DNA from: Clostridia bacterium
Lineage (GTDB): Bacteria; Bacillota_A; Clostridia; Christensenellales; Aristaeellaceae
Direction: 5' to 3'
Length of the DNA stretch: 8,044 nt
Assembly: GCA_017938785.1 (NCBI GenBank)
Contig: JAGBAU010000002.1
Span: 1-8,044, forward strand
Made by a program: the position numbers and the translations under genes. Shown piece after piece: positions 1 through 6,464 of the stretch. Positions within the stretch are counted from its first letter, which is position 1. The number at the start of each line of letters is the position of its first letter. A model generated the notes under the pieces. It made no database searches. It was not told where the DNA came from and saw only the letters and a program-made list of their open reading frames with translations.

Positions 1-1
1 C

Positions 2-310
2 ATCGACCGCAAGGGCTTCATCGGCATCAACTTCTATTCCGATTTCCTGGCAAGCGGCCGCGAAGCCGTTCTTGACGATGTGCTGCGCCACATCGACGCC
101 ATCTGCGAAATGGGCGGCGAGGACATCATCGGCTTCGGTTCTGACTTCGACGGCATCGACGTATGGCCGGAAGGACTTTCCAATCCCGTAGACTTCCCTG
201 CGCTTATCGAACTTCTGCGCGATCACGGCTACAACCAGACGCAGCTGGAAAAGATTGCAGGCCTCAACTACTGGAACTTCTTGAAGAAAGCGGAAGAAAG
301 CGCCCGTTAG
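2..310 (+). CDS. M19 family (membrane/renal-type) dipeptidase, 3' end only
   Basis: The last 102 residues of a gene that begins before the window are visible and end at TAG (308-310). The family consists of zinc hydrolases with a TIM-barrel fold that cleave dipeptides. The visible part carries the diagnostic GFGSDFDGI motif (residues 44-52 of the fragment). Its first Asp corresponds to the conserved active-site Asp of renal dipeptidase (Asp288 in the human enzyme). Near the end is AGLNYWNFLKK, which matches the family's closing 'aG.N..r' helix. The zinc-binding His/Asp/Glu residues of the N-terminal half lie outside the window, so completeness cannot be judged. The Tet-like GTPase gene begins 9 bases downstream, in the same reading frame, which suggests co-transcription. 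A role in peptide scavenging is inferred from the family. The family call is firm; substrate is unknown. Confidence 0.88.
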   Translation: MDRKGFIGINFYSDFLASGREAVLDDVLRHIDAICEMGGEDIIGFGSDFDGIDVWPEGLSNPVDFPALIELLRDHGYNQTQLEKIAGLNYWNFLKKAEESAR

Positions 311-319
311 TTTATACGT

Positions 320-2281
320 ATGAAAAAAACATTTGGTATCCTTGCCCATGTAGACGCGGGCAAGACCACATTCTCCGAGCAGGTGCTCTACCGCAGCGGC
401 GCCATCCGTTCCCTCGGCCGGGTGGATCATCGCGACGCCTTCCTGGACCTGCACCCCATCGAGCGTGAACGCGGCATCACGGTGTTTTCCGATCAGGCGT
501 TTTTCGACCTGAACGGCAACCGCTACTTCTGGCTGGACACGCCGGGACACACCGACTTTGCTTCTGAAATGGAGCGTGTGCTGCCCGCGCTGGACTTTGC
601 CGTGCTCATCGTCAGCTGCGTGGAGGGCGTGGAGAGCCACACCGAAACCATATGGCAGCTGCTGGAGCAGTACAAAGTGCCGGTGCTGATCTTCGTGAAC
701 AAGGCCGACCGCCCCGATGCGGATTACGGTGCCTGCCTGCAGTCCATGCGTGCGCTCCTCTCCCCTGATGTGACGGACATGCACGGCTTTGACGGAAAAT
801 CCATGGACGAAGCCGCTATCGAGGCCGTCGCCGAGCGGGATGAAGCCCTGCTCGACCGGCTCATGGAGGATGATTATGATTTCGAAGCCTGGCGTAAGGG
901 GCTGGTATGCGCACTGCGCGAGCGGCGCATCTTCCCCGTCTTCCCCGGCGCAGCGCTGAATGGAAGCGGCATTGATGAATTTCTCGCCGCCATGGACGCC
1001 GTCACCGATACGACCTACGAAGATCAAACCGACCTCTCCTTCGCGGGACAGGTGTACAAGATCCGCCACGATGAGCAGGGCGGACGATTGGTGTATTTCA
1101 AGATCACCCGGGGAAGCCTCAGGGTTAAGGATGAAATCCAGACCGCCTGCGGCCCCTTCAAGCTCAACGACCTGAAGCTGCGCCACGGCGGCAAGAATCT
1201 TGCCGTTCAGGAAGCGGCAGCCGGCGATCTGGTGTGCGTTTCCGGACTTCCCGGCGTACAGGTCGGCGACGGTCTGGGCGCAAGCGCAGGACAGCATAAC
1301 TCTGCGCACACCGAACCCATGCTGGAGGTATCCGTGCTTGCCGATCCCTCCGTGCCCCGCACCAAACTGATGCAGTGCCTGCGCATGCTGGAGGAGGAAG
1401 ACCCTGCGCTGCACGTGGAAAACAATTCCCGCACCGGTGAAATCAGCCTGCGCGTCATGGGCGGCATCCAGACGGAGATTCTCTCCCGGCTGATGCAGGA
1501 GCGTTACGGCATCGCGCTCAGCTTTGGTCCGGCACGCATCCTGTATATGGAAACCATCGCATCTCCCGCCGTGGGGATCGGACACTATGAACCGCTGAAG
1601 CATTACGCGGAAGTCTGGCTGCGGCTGGTGCCCACCGCGCCCGGCAGCGGTATCAGCTTTGAAACCAAATGCCATGTGGACGACCTGGCCCTCAACTGGC
1701 AGCGGCTCATCGAGACCCATGTGTTTGAGCGCATTCATCCCGGCGTGCTCACCGGCGCGCCCCTGACGGATGTGCGCATGGAGCTGCTGGCGGGCCGCGC
1801 CCATCTGAAGCACACCGAGGGCGGCGATTTCCGCGAGAGCACCTACCGTGCCATCCGCAACGGCCTAATGCATGCGAAGTGCGTGCTGCTGGAGCCCATA
1901 TGCCACTTCAGCCTGCGCATGCCCGCAGATTGCTATGGCCGCGTAACCGGAGACCTGACCCGCATGCAGGCGCAGCTCAATCCGCCCACGCCGCTGGGCG
2001 AATGGATGCTGGTGGACGGCCTGTGTCCCTATCGCCTGTTTGCAGATTATCCCGAAACCTTCCGCGCCGTTACCCACGGCCGCGGTGCACTGGGTATGAA
2101 GCTGAGCCACTATGCCCCGGCGTCCAATGCCGAAGAAGTGGTAGAAGCCTCCGGCTACAATCCACTGGAAGCAGATTCCCCGGATTCAGTGTTCTGTTCC
2201 CACGGCGCGGGACATGTGATTCCCTGGAACGAGGTCCGTTCGCACGCCCACTGCGAAGTTGTAATTCCCGAGGGCGAATGA
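320..2281 (+). CDS. Tet(M)/EF-G-like translational GTPase, atypical (ribosomal protection family homologue)
   Basis: A 653-residue GTPase of the EF-G superfamily, closest in layout to Tet(M)/Tet(O) (about 640 residues). The GTP-binding motifs are complete: P-loop AHVDAGKTT (9-17), switch I ERERGIT (48-54), DTPGH (73-77) with the catalytic His77, and NKAD (127-130). The G5 site is altered: PGAALNG (209-215) in place of the usual SA[KL]. Domain II covers roughly 240-325, then EF-G-like domains III, IV and V. Recalled Tet(M) domain IV aligns without gaps over residues 484-505, but the tip loop SPVS, important for releasing tetracycline, is replaced by LKHT (496-499). After about residue 600 there is a tail absent from Tet(M), with Cys626, His628, His632, His642, His644 and Cys645. 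I infer a ribosome-binding GTPase; real tetracycline resistance is doubtful. The start has no good ribosome binding site (nearest GGAAG at 292-296), so translation is probably coupled to the dipeptidase gene. Confidence 0.85.
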   Translation: MKKTFGILAHVDAGKTTFSEQVLYRSGAIRSLGRVDHRDAFLDLHPIERERGITVFSDQAFFDLNGNRYFWLDTPGHTDFASEMERVLPALDFAVLIVSCVEGVESHTETIWQLLEQYKVPVLIFVNKADRPDADYGACLQSMRALLSPDVTDMHGFDGKSMDEAAIEAVAERDEALLDRLMEDDYDFEAWRKGLVCALRERRIFPVFPGAALNGSGIDEFLAAMDAVTDTTYEDQTDLSFAGQVYKIRHDEQGGRLVYFKITRGSLRVKDEIQTACGPFKLNDLKLRHGGKNLAVQEAAAGDLVCVSGLPGVQVGDGLGASAGQHNSAHTEPMLEVSVLADPSVPRTKLMQCLRMLEEEDPALHVENNSRTGEISLRVMGGIQTEILSRLMQERYGIALSFGPARILYMETIASPAVGIGHYEPLKHYAEVWLRLVPTAPGSGISFETKCHVDDLALNWQRLIETHVFERIHPGVLTGAPLTDVRMELLAGRAHLKHTEGGDFRESTYRAIRNGLMHAKCVLLEPICHFSLRMPADCYGRVTGDLTRMQAQLNPPTPLGEWMLVDGLCPYRLFADYPETFRAVTHGRGALGMKLSHYAPASNAEEVVEASGYNPLEADSPDSVFCSHGAGHVIPWNEVRSHAHCEVVIPEGE

Positions 2282-2295
2282 CATCCTTTTATTAT

Positions 2296-2300
2296 GGAGG
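2296..2300 (+). promoter_or_regulatory. Ribosome binding site that sets the AI-2E family gene start
   Basis: GGAGG lies 5 bases before the ATG at 2306. The upstream in-frame ATG at 2294 overlaps this site and has no such element before it, so 2306 is preferred. Confidence 0.75.
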
Positions 2301-2305
2301 AAAAA

Positions 2306-3421
2306 ATGAAAGACGGAAATAGAAAAACGGATCGTCATGCCATGCGGCTGATTGCATTCGGCGTCATTCTCTACGCAGCAGTGATGAACCTGGACCGTGT
2401 GGCCTCGGGGCTTTCCTGGCTGCTGGGCGTATTCTCCTCGATTCTCATCGGTCTGATCGTGGCGCTGATTCTGGATGTACCCATGCACGGCTTCCAGACG
2501 TTGTTTGCAAAGCTGGATAAGAAGAACAGGCTGTCCAAAAAGCTCACCTCCGCGCTCTCCCTGCTGCTGGCGGTCATCGCCGTGCCGGTGGTGCTGTTCG
2601 TGCTGCTGCGCTTCATCGTGCCCCAGTTCGTCAGCGCCGTGACCAATGTGATCACCATCGTACAGTCCAATGAAGCCAAGATCGGCGCGTTCATTGAGAG
2701 CACCGGCCTGGAATCCGAATTCATCATGGCGAAAATCCGCGAACTGATGAACTGGGTCAACGCCAATTTCACTGCCATTGCCGGAAGTGCGGTGAACACC
2801 GTTGTCAATATGTTCTCCTCCGCGGCAGACGTCGTGCTGGCCATCATCCTGGCCATCTACATCTTAGCGGACAAGGACGCCCTGCGCCGCCGCTGCCGCA
2901 ATGTCGCCCGCGCGTTCCTGCCGGAGCAGGTTTCCGAATATGCCTGCCGCTGCGCGAACATGTTCATCTCTACCTTCCGCACCTTCCTGGCGCTGCAGTG
3001 CCTGGAAGCCATGATCCTCGGCGCGCTGCTGATGATCTGCATGCTGATCTTCCGCCTGCCCTATGCGATCACCATCGCCTGTATGACCGCGCTGCTGGCG
3101 CTGATTCCCTATGTGGGCGCTTACCTTTCCCTGGCCATCGGCTGCGTACTGATCATCACCATCTCTCCCATGAAGGCGCTGATCTTCGTAGCGGTATTCC
3201 TGGTGGCCCAGCAAATCGAAGGCAATGTGATTTACCCCCGCGTGGTGGGCAAATCCGTGGGGCTGCCCGCCTACATCACCCTGGCTGCCGTCATGGTGGG
3301 CGGTGCAATCGCAGGCATCCCGGGCATGTTCTTCGTCATTCCCATCGCCTCCGTCGCCTATGTACTGCTTCGCGAAACCGTGCAGAAGCGCAATTCTGAA
3401 AAGGACGCCTTGAATCCGTAA
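2306..3421 (+). CDS. AI-2E/PerM family membrane transporter (UPF0118)
   Basis: A 371-residue integral membrane protein (375 if the ATG at 2294 is used). The N-terminus is short, charged and cytoplasmic. Hydrophobic segments follow near residues 15-30, 37-56, 82-106, 172-189, 228-249, 253-280, 284-302 and 320-356, with a long amphipathic stretch at about 108-165 as is usual in this family. Family signatures are IPYVGAYLS (267-275), QQIEGNVIYPRVVGKSVGL (302-320) and AGIPGMFFVIPIA (336-348). The family includes the E. coli autoinducer-2 exporter TqsA and proteins reported as Na+/H+ antiporters, so the substrate cannot be inferred from sequence alone. It starts 24 bases after the GTPase gene, and its TAA stop shares one base with the next ATG (TAATG). 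That indicates an operon and translational coupling to the U32 pair, but a functional link is unproven. Confidence 0.9.
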   Translation: MKDGNRKTDRHAMRLIAFGVILYAAVMNLDRVASGLSWLLGVFSSILIGLIVALILDVPMHGFQTLFAKLDKKNRLSKKLTSALSLLLAVIAVPVVLFVLLRFIVPQFVSAVTNVITIVQSNEAKIGAFIESTGLESEFIMAKIRELMNWVNANFTAIAGSAVNTVVNMFSSAADVVLAIILAIYILADKDALRRRCRNVARAFLPEQVSEYACRCANMFISTFRTFLALQCLEAMILGALLMICMLIFRLPYAITIACMTALLALIPYVGAYLSLAIGCVLIITISPMKALIFVAVFLVAQQIEGNVIYPRVVGKSVGLPAYITLAAVMVGGAIAGIPGMFFVIPIASVAYVLLRETVQKRNSEKDALNP

Positions 3422-4701
3422 TGCTGCGTGAATATGTGGAAGGTATACCCTCCGGCCTGATTGCCTGCCGGGTGGGCAACAGAGCGGTGCACATCCTGGG
3501 TATTTCCCCCAGGGCTGTGGTTCTGCGCTCTGCCGGGTCCCTGCCCGAGGAACCCATCACCCTCTTCTTTTATCAGCCCGAGACCGGAAAATACCAGTCT
3601 TATACCCTCAGATGCTATGAAACCGGGGAAGCACAGCGTAAAAACGGCGCGGTGCTCTCTCGGTTTTTCTTTGAGGATGCAGCCTGCGCCGCCCATATCC
3701 GAAGAACGCTGAACGCCTACGCGCGCTATGTGGAAATCCGAAGCACGGAAGGCGCATCCGCCTATGGCCGGGAAACCATGGGCTATCCCCTGGAGGAAGA
3801 CGAAATCTATCCCGAATCCATCGAAGAAGCCAGGCGCAGCTGGTTTTCGCAGCTTCCGAAGCTGAATCCAGAAAAGAACTGTGCCCTGGCGGTTTCGCTG
3901 AACTGCCGGGAGCTGTGGAATCTGTATCTGGCCCATCCTGCCATCGAATTCATGGACTCCTATGCTGCAATCCGATCCATTCCCCAAGGCATTCTGCCCA
4001 ACCGCATCCCGGATCGTCTTTATATTGGAAACGAATACTGTAGGTTTATTTTCCCCTCCAGGGAAGTATTGGACGCACTGCTCGCCAAGGCGCAGGAGGA
4101 GAACATCGCCGTCACGCTGGTTACCGCCGAGCTGCGCGCCGGAGGTGAAGCGCAGGCCGATGAACTGTTCGCCCTTGCCTCTGCGCATCATCTGGAAATG
4201 GAAATCAACGATTGGGGCATGCTGAACCGTGCACAGCCCTTTGTAAAGAACACTCACATCCTTCTGGGCACCCGCCTGAACCGCCGCCGCAAGGACCCGC
4301 GCATGCAGTGGAAGGCAGGAATGGCAGGCCGTGAGGATTTGCTTGCACGCAACGCCCTGAACGACGCATCCTACCGGTCCTTCCTGATGGAGCTGGGCGT
4401 CCGCCGTTATGAATACGAAAGCTGCTGCCTGCCCACAGAATTGCCGGATGCGCCCTGTAGCCTGCATCTGCCCTTCTACCAGACCAACACGTCCCTATGG
4501 TGCCCGCTGCGCGCCGCATGCACAAGCGTCGACCGGGGCAGGCAAGCTCCCGCGGACAGCTGTGCGCATTGGTGCGAAGAGAATCTGTTCCTCTATCCCC
4601 GCCACCTGGACATGCTGGGTCGCTGGAATTCCCTGCTGGCCGCTGACCGTGAGCTTGCGCACATCCCCGCCGGCGTCGACCGCTGGGTACTCAATTTCTG
4701 A
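3421..4701 (+). CDS. UbiV-like U32 protein with a beta-rich, PilZ-like N-terminal domain
   Basis: A 426-residue protein in two parts. Residues 1-115 look beta-rich and follow a PilZ-like order: GISPRAVVLRS (27-37), LPEEPITLFFY (41-51), RFFFE (81-85), then a helix. The residues that normally bind cyclic di-GMP are not intact, so this is a tentative fold call. Residues 150-426 resemble UbiV of the U32 family. YIGNEYC (201-207) aligns with the UbiV segment YLGEAVC, LEMEINDWGMLN (258-269) with LIEASDLGVVN, and the Cys pair C381/C385 with UbiV C193/C197. Counting C207, C367, C381 and C385 gives the same ligand pattern as UbiV C39, C180, C193 and C197, with C367 to C381 being 14 residues versus 13. 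A [4Fe-4S] cluster is therefore likely. The start overlaps the upstream stop by one base; AAGGA (3401-3405) is far away, so coupling is likely. U32 members are labelled peptidases, but several are hydroxylases. Substrate unknown. Confidence 0.72.
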   Translation: MLREYVEGIPSGLIACRVGNRAVHILGISPRAVVLRSAGSLPEEPITLFFYQPETGKYQSYTLRCYETGEAQRKNGAVLSRFFFEDAACAAHIRRTLNAYARYVEIRSTEGASAYGRETMGYPLEEDEIYPESIEEARRSWFSQLPKLNPEKNCALAVSLNCRELWNLYLAHPAIEFMDSYAAIRSIPQGILPNRIPDRLYIGNEYCRFIFPSREVLDALLAKAQEENIAVTLVTAELRAGGEAQADELFALASAHHLEMEINDWGMLNRAQPFVKNTHILLGTRLNRRRKDPRMQWKAGMAGREDLLARNALNDASYRSFLMELGVRRYEYESCCLPTELPDAPCSLHLPFYQTNTSLWCPLRAACTSVDRGRQAPADSCAHWCEENLFLYPRHLDMLGRWNSLLAADRELAHIPAGVDRWVLNF

Positions 4702-4706
4702 GGAGG
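4701..4706 (+). promoter_or_regulatory. Strong ribosome binding site of the UbiU-like gene
   Basis: AGGAGG begins at the last base of the preceding stop codon and sits 6 bases before the ATG at 4713. It supports that start over the in-frame ATG at 4722. Confidence 0.8.
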
Positions 4707-4712
4707 AGCCGC

Positions 4713-5621
4713 ATGAACCGTATGAAAATCACCGCCGGGCTGAGCTCCCCCGAAGCCTATCCCCGGCTGGTGCAAGCCGGGGCGGATGAGCTGTTTGCAG
4801 GCTTCATCCCTTGGGAGTGGCTGGAAAAATATACAAATCTTACGCCCCTGAACCGCCGTGAGGTACTGCTGCATGGCATCCAGATCGATACCCTGGACGA
4901 AATGCATCTCCTGGCAGAGCAGGTTGAGAAATACGGCGCGCCCGTATCCCTCACCTTCAATTCCATCAGTTACCTGCCGGAGCAGTACCCCGTCATCGCC
5001 GAGCTGCTCTTTCAGCTTTCACAGCTGGGCTTCCGGGACTGGATTTTGGCGGACCCGGGACTCATATTGTACCTGAAGAACCAGGACATAAACGGACGGA
5101 TTCACCTGAGCGGCGAGGCGGGATGCTTCAACCCCGACGCCTTCCGGCTGTTCAGCCGCATGGGCGTCCATCGCTACATCTTTCCCCGCAAGATGACGCC
5201 GGAGGAAATGGCCGCCTGTATATCCGCAGTTCCCGGCGCCGAATACGAAGCCTTTGCCCTGAACGAGAGATGCCACTATTCCGGCGCGTTCTGCTCCAGC
5301 CTGCACTGCGATGAGCTGGATCACCTGTGCCATGTCCCCTTCCGTCCCGTAGGGCCGGACTGCCGCATCCGGGAAGAAGACGATCCTTACCCCGCCGACC
5401 ACTTCGGCGCAGGCGGATGCGCGCTGTGCGCACTGCCCCTGCTGAAGCAGGCAGGCGTCACCCACCTGAAGGTCGTGGGCAGGGGCGCGCATGTGGAATG
5501 CATCGAACGCGACGTCGCACTCCTGCGCCGCGCACTGGATTTGGACGGCGCTGCCCCAGAAGCGCTGCGCCGGGAAATTCTGGGCGGCGCATGCAGCAGA
5601 AACTGCTATTACCCGGTGTAA
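4713..5621 (+). CDS. U32 family protein, UbiU-like, probable [4Fe-4S] partner of the preceding gene
   Basis: A 302-residue single-domain U32 protein with a TIM-barrel-like repeat pattern. U32 landmarks are HLSGEAGCFNPDAF (131-144), the RMGVHRYIFPRKMTPEEM segment (149-166), the EAFALNERC motif (179-187) and the closing KVVGRGAH (253-260), which matches the family's 'K.eGR' ending. C187 and C194 are seven residues apart, as are C169 and C176 in E. coli UbiU. Further cysteines at 199, 206, 217, 236, 239 could complete an iron-sulfur site, with GGC at 234-236 a good candidate for the last ligand. UbiU and UbiV work as a heterodimer in oxygen-independent ubiquinone hydroxylation, and these two genes are adjacent, 11 bases apart. 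By analogy I infer a two-subunit complex. Other U32 members (TrhP, RlhA) hydroxylate tRNA or rRNA. Peptidase activity is not implied by the residues seen. Confidence 0.82.
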   Translation: MNRMKITAGLSSPEAYPRLVQAGADELFAGFIPWEWLEKYTNLTPLNRREVLLHGIQIDTLDEMHLLAEQVEKYGAPVSLTFNSISYLPEQYPVIAELLFQLSQLGFRDWILADPGLILYLKNQDINGRIHLSGEAGCFNPDAFRLFSRMGVHRYIFPRKMTPEEMAACISAVPGAEYEAFALNERCHYSGAFCSSLHCDELDHLCHVPFRPVGPDCRIREEDDPYPADHFGAGGCALCALPLLKQAGVTHLKVVGRGAHVECIERDVALLRRALDLDGAAPEALRREILGGACSRNCYYPV

Positions 5622-5631
5622 AGCTGCAATA

Positions 5632-5698
5632 TTTCACATTTTTTCACAGGAACGCAGGAATTCATATGTCTTCTGTAGAAAAAACTATAGATGTGAAA
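5632..5698 (+). repeat. Three copies of the heptamer TTTCACA, two direct and one inverted
   Basis: In the 100-base gap before the Spo0A-like gene, TTTCACA occurs at 5632-5638 and again at 5642-5648, exactly 10 bases (about one helical turn) apart. Its reverse complement TGTGAAA lies at 5692-5698. The first and third copies match over eight bases (TTTCACAT / ATGTGAAA). The arrangement resembles a set of operator sites for a regulator binding one face of the DNA. No regulator for this motif is recognised, and chance is possible in an AT-richer gap. Confidence 0.4.
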
Positions 5699-5709
5699 CG
5701 GATGAAATC

Positions 5710-5716
5710 GAGGTGA
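5710..5716 (+). promoter_or_regulatory. Ribosome binding site that points to a TTG start
   Basis: GAGGTGA stands 5 bases before an in-frame TTG at 5722 and closely matches the anti-Shine-Dalgarno target. The competing in-frame GTG at 5713 lies inside this element and has only GGA (5700-5702) ahead of it. Confidence 0.65.
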
Positions 5717-5721
5717 ACCGC

Positions 5722-6459
5722 TTGTCGAGGCTAATCCGGACGGCGGTTGCAGCCGCTGCTTCACAGGCGTCGCGCTTGCAGATTGTCCGCGGACTTGCGG
5801 ATGCAGGCGTATCCCTGGACTGCATGTGCAAAGACGGCCCCTCGGCACTTCATGCGCTGGCGGCCTTTCGGCCGGACCTGCTGGCGGCGGACACATTCCT
5901 CCCCGGTATGGATGGACAGTCGTTGGCAAAGCACGCGCTGTGCAGCCTTTCACTCCCCGTGCGGCCTGCGGTTTTGGTTCTGCATGACGAGCATTATCCG
6001 CTGCCAGACGGCAATTTGCTTGAGCGCTGCGGTGCTGTTTTGCTCGGACAGGCATCTTCTCCGGAGGCCTTTGTTTCCACGGTGAACCAGCTTCGCAGGA
6101 ATGAAATCCGCTTTACAGATCAGGAAGCCCAGCGGACGGAAATGCTGCTGGACGCCCTGGGCGTACCCGCCCATCCGGGCCGGGAATGCCTGAAGCGGGC
6201 CGTCCTGCTCTGCGCCGCCGATCAGCGGCTCAGACATCGGATGGGCATGCAGCTCTATCCCAGGATCGGCGAGGCCTTTGGCATGAACACCCGACAGGTG
6301 GAGCGCGCCATGCGCCATGTGATCGGGCTGGCATGGCAGAGCGACAAATTTGACAACCAATACCGCATTTTTGCGGATACAGTGGACGCCGGGCGAGGTC
6401 AGCCCACCTGCAGTGAAATGATTTCGCGCCTGGCGGATATACTACGATTGGAGGGATGA
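5722..6459 (+). CDS. Spo0A-like transcription regulator with degenerate receiver domain
   Basis: A 245-residue protein with the Spo0A layout: receiver-like residues 1-125, linker, then a DNA-binding domain at about 136-245. The C-terminal half is convincing: LGVPAH (146-151) and LYPRIGEAFGMNTRQVERAM (178-197), followed by RHVIGLAW (198-205), match Spo0A's GVPAH and [28 protein letters not shown]. The end RLADILRLEG also matches. The receiver half keeps an Asp at position 57 (ADTFLPGMDG, 56-65), equal to the phosphorylated Asp56 of B. subtilis Spo0A. The acidic pair that holds Mg2+ is replaced by alanines (about 10-13), the Thr at position 87 by Leu/His, and the essential Lys by Gly/Gln near 109-110. 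Normal phosphorelay control is therefore unlikely. The start is TTG with a good ribosome binding site; an open frame extends upstream into the U32 gene but has no family similarity. DeoB follows closely. It may be a Spo0A paralogue rather than the master sporulation regulator. Confidence 0.8.
   Translation: MSRLIRTAVAAAASQASRLQIVRGLADAGVSLDCMCKDGPSALHALAAFRPDLLAADTFLPGMDGQSLAKHALCSLSLPVRPAVLVLHDEHYPLPDGNLLERCGAVLLGQASSPEAFVSTVNQLRRNEIRFTDQEAQRTEMLLDALGVPAHPGRECLKRAVLLCAADQRLRHRMGMQLYPRIGEAFGMNTRQVERAMRHVIGLAWQSDKFDNQYRIFADTVDAGRGQPTCSEMISRLADILRLEG
6450..6455 (+). promoter_or_regulatory. Ribosome binding site that sets the deoB start
   Basis: GGAGGG directly abuts the ATG at 6456, which leaves no spacer, but stands 9 bases before the GTG at 6465. 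It overlaps the last codons of the Spo0A-like gene, so the two genes are likely translated together. Confidence 0.7.
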
Positions 6460-6464
6460 GAATC

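Noticed and set aside
320..2281. A confirmed tetracycline resistance gene
   Set aside because: The family resemblance is real, but the tip loop differs and the tail is foreign to Tet(M), so only a GTPase homologue is supported.
3358..4467. A 369-codon open frame on the minus strand opposite the UbiV-like gene
   Set aside because: It crosses the boundary of two plus-strand genes that carry family motifs, and its own translation shows no recognisable domain.
5643..5691. A possible promoter in the gap before the Spo0A-like gene (TTCACA and TATAGA-like elements)
   Set aside because: No pair of elements has both acceptable matches and 16-18 base spacing, so I do not list it, although a start in this gap remains possible.
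5491..5721. An upstream extension of the Spo0A-like reading frame into the U32 gene
   Set aside because: The extension overlaps the conserved end of the U32 protein in another frame, has no Spo0A similarity, and a good ribosome binding site precedes the TTG at 5722.
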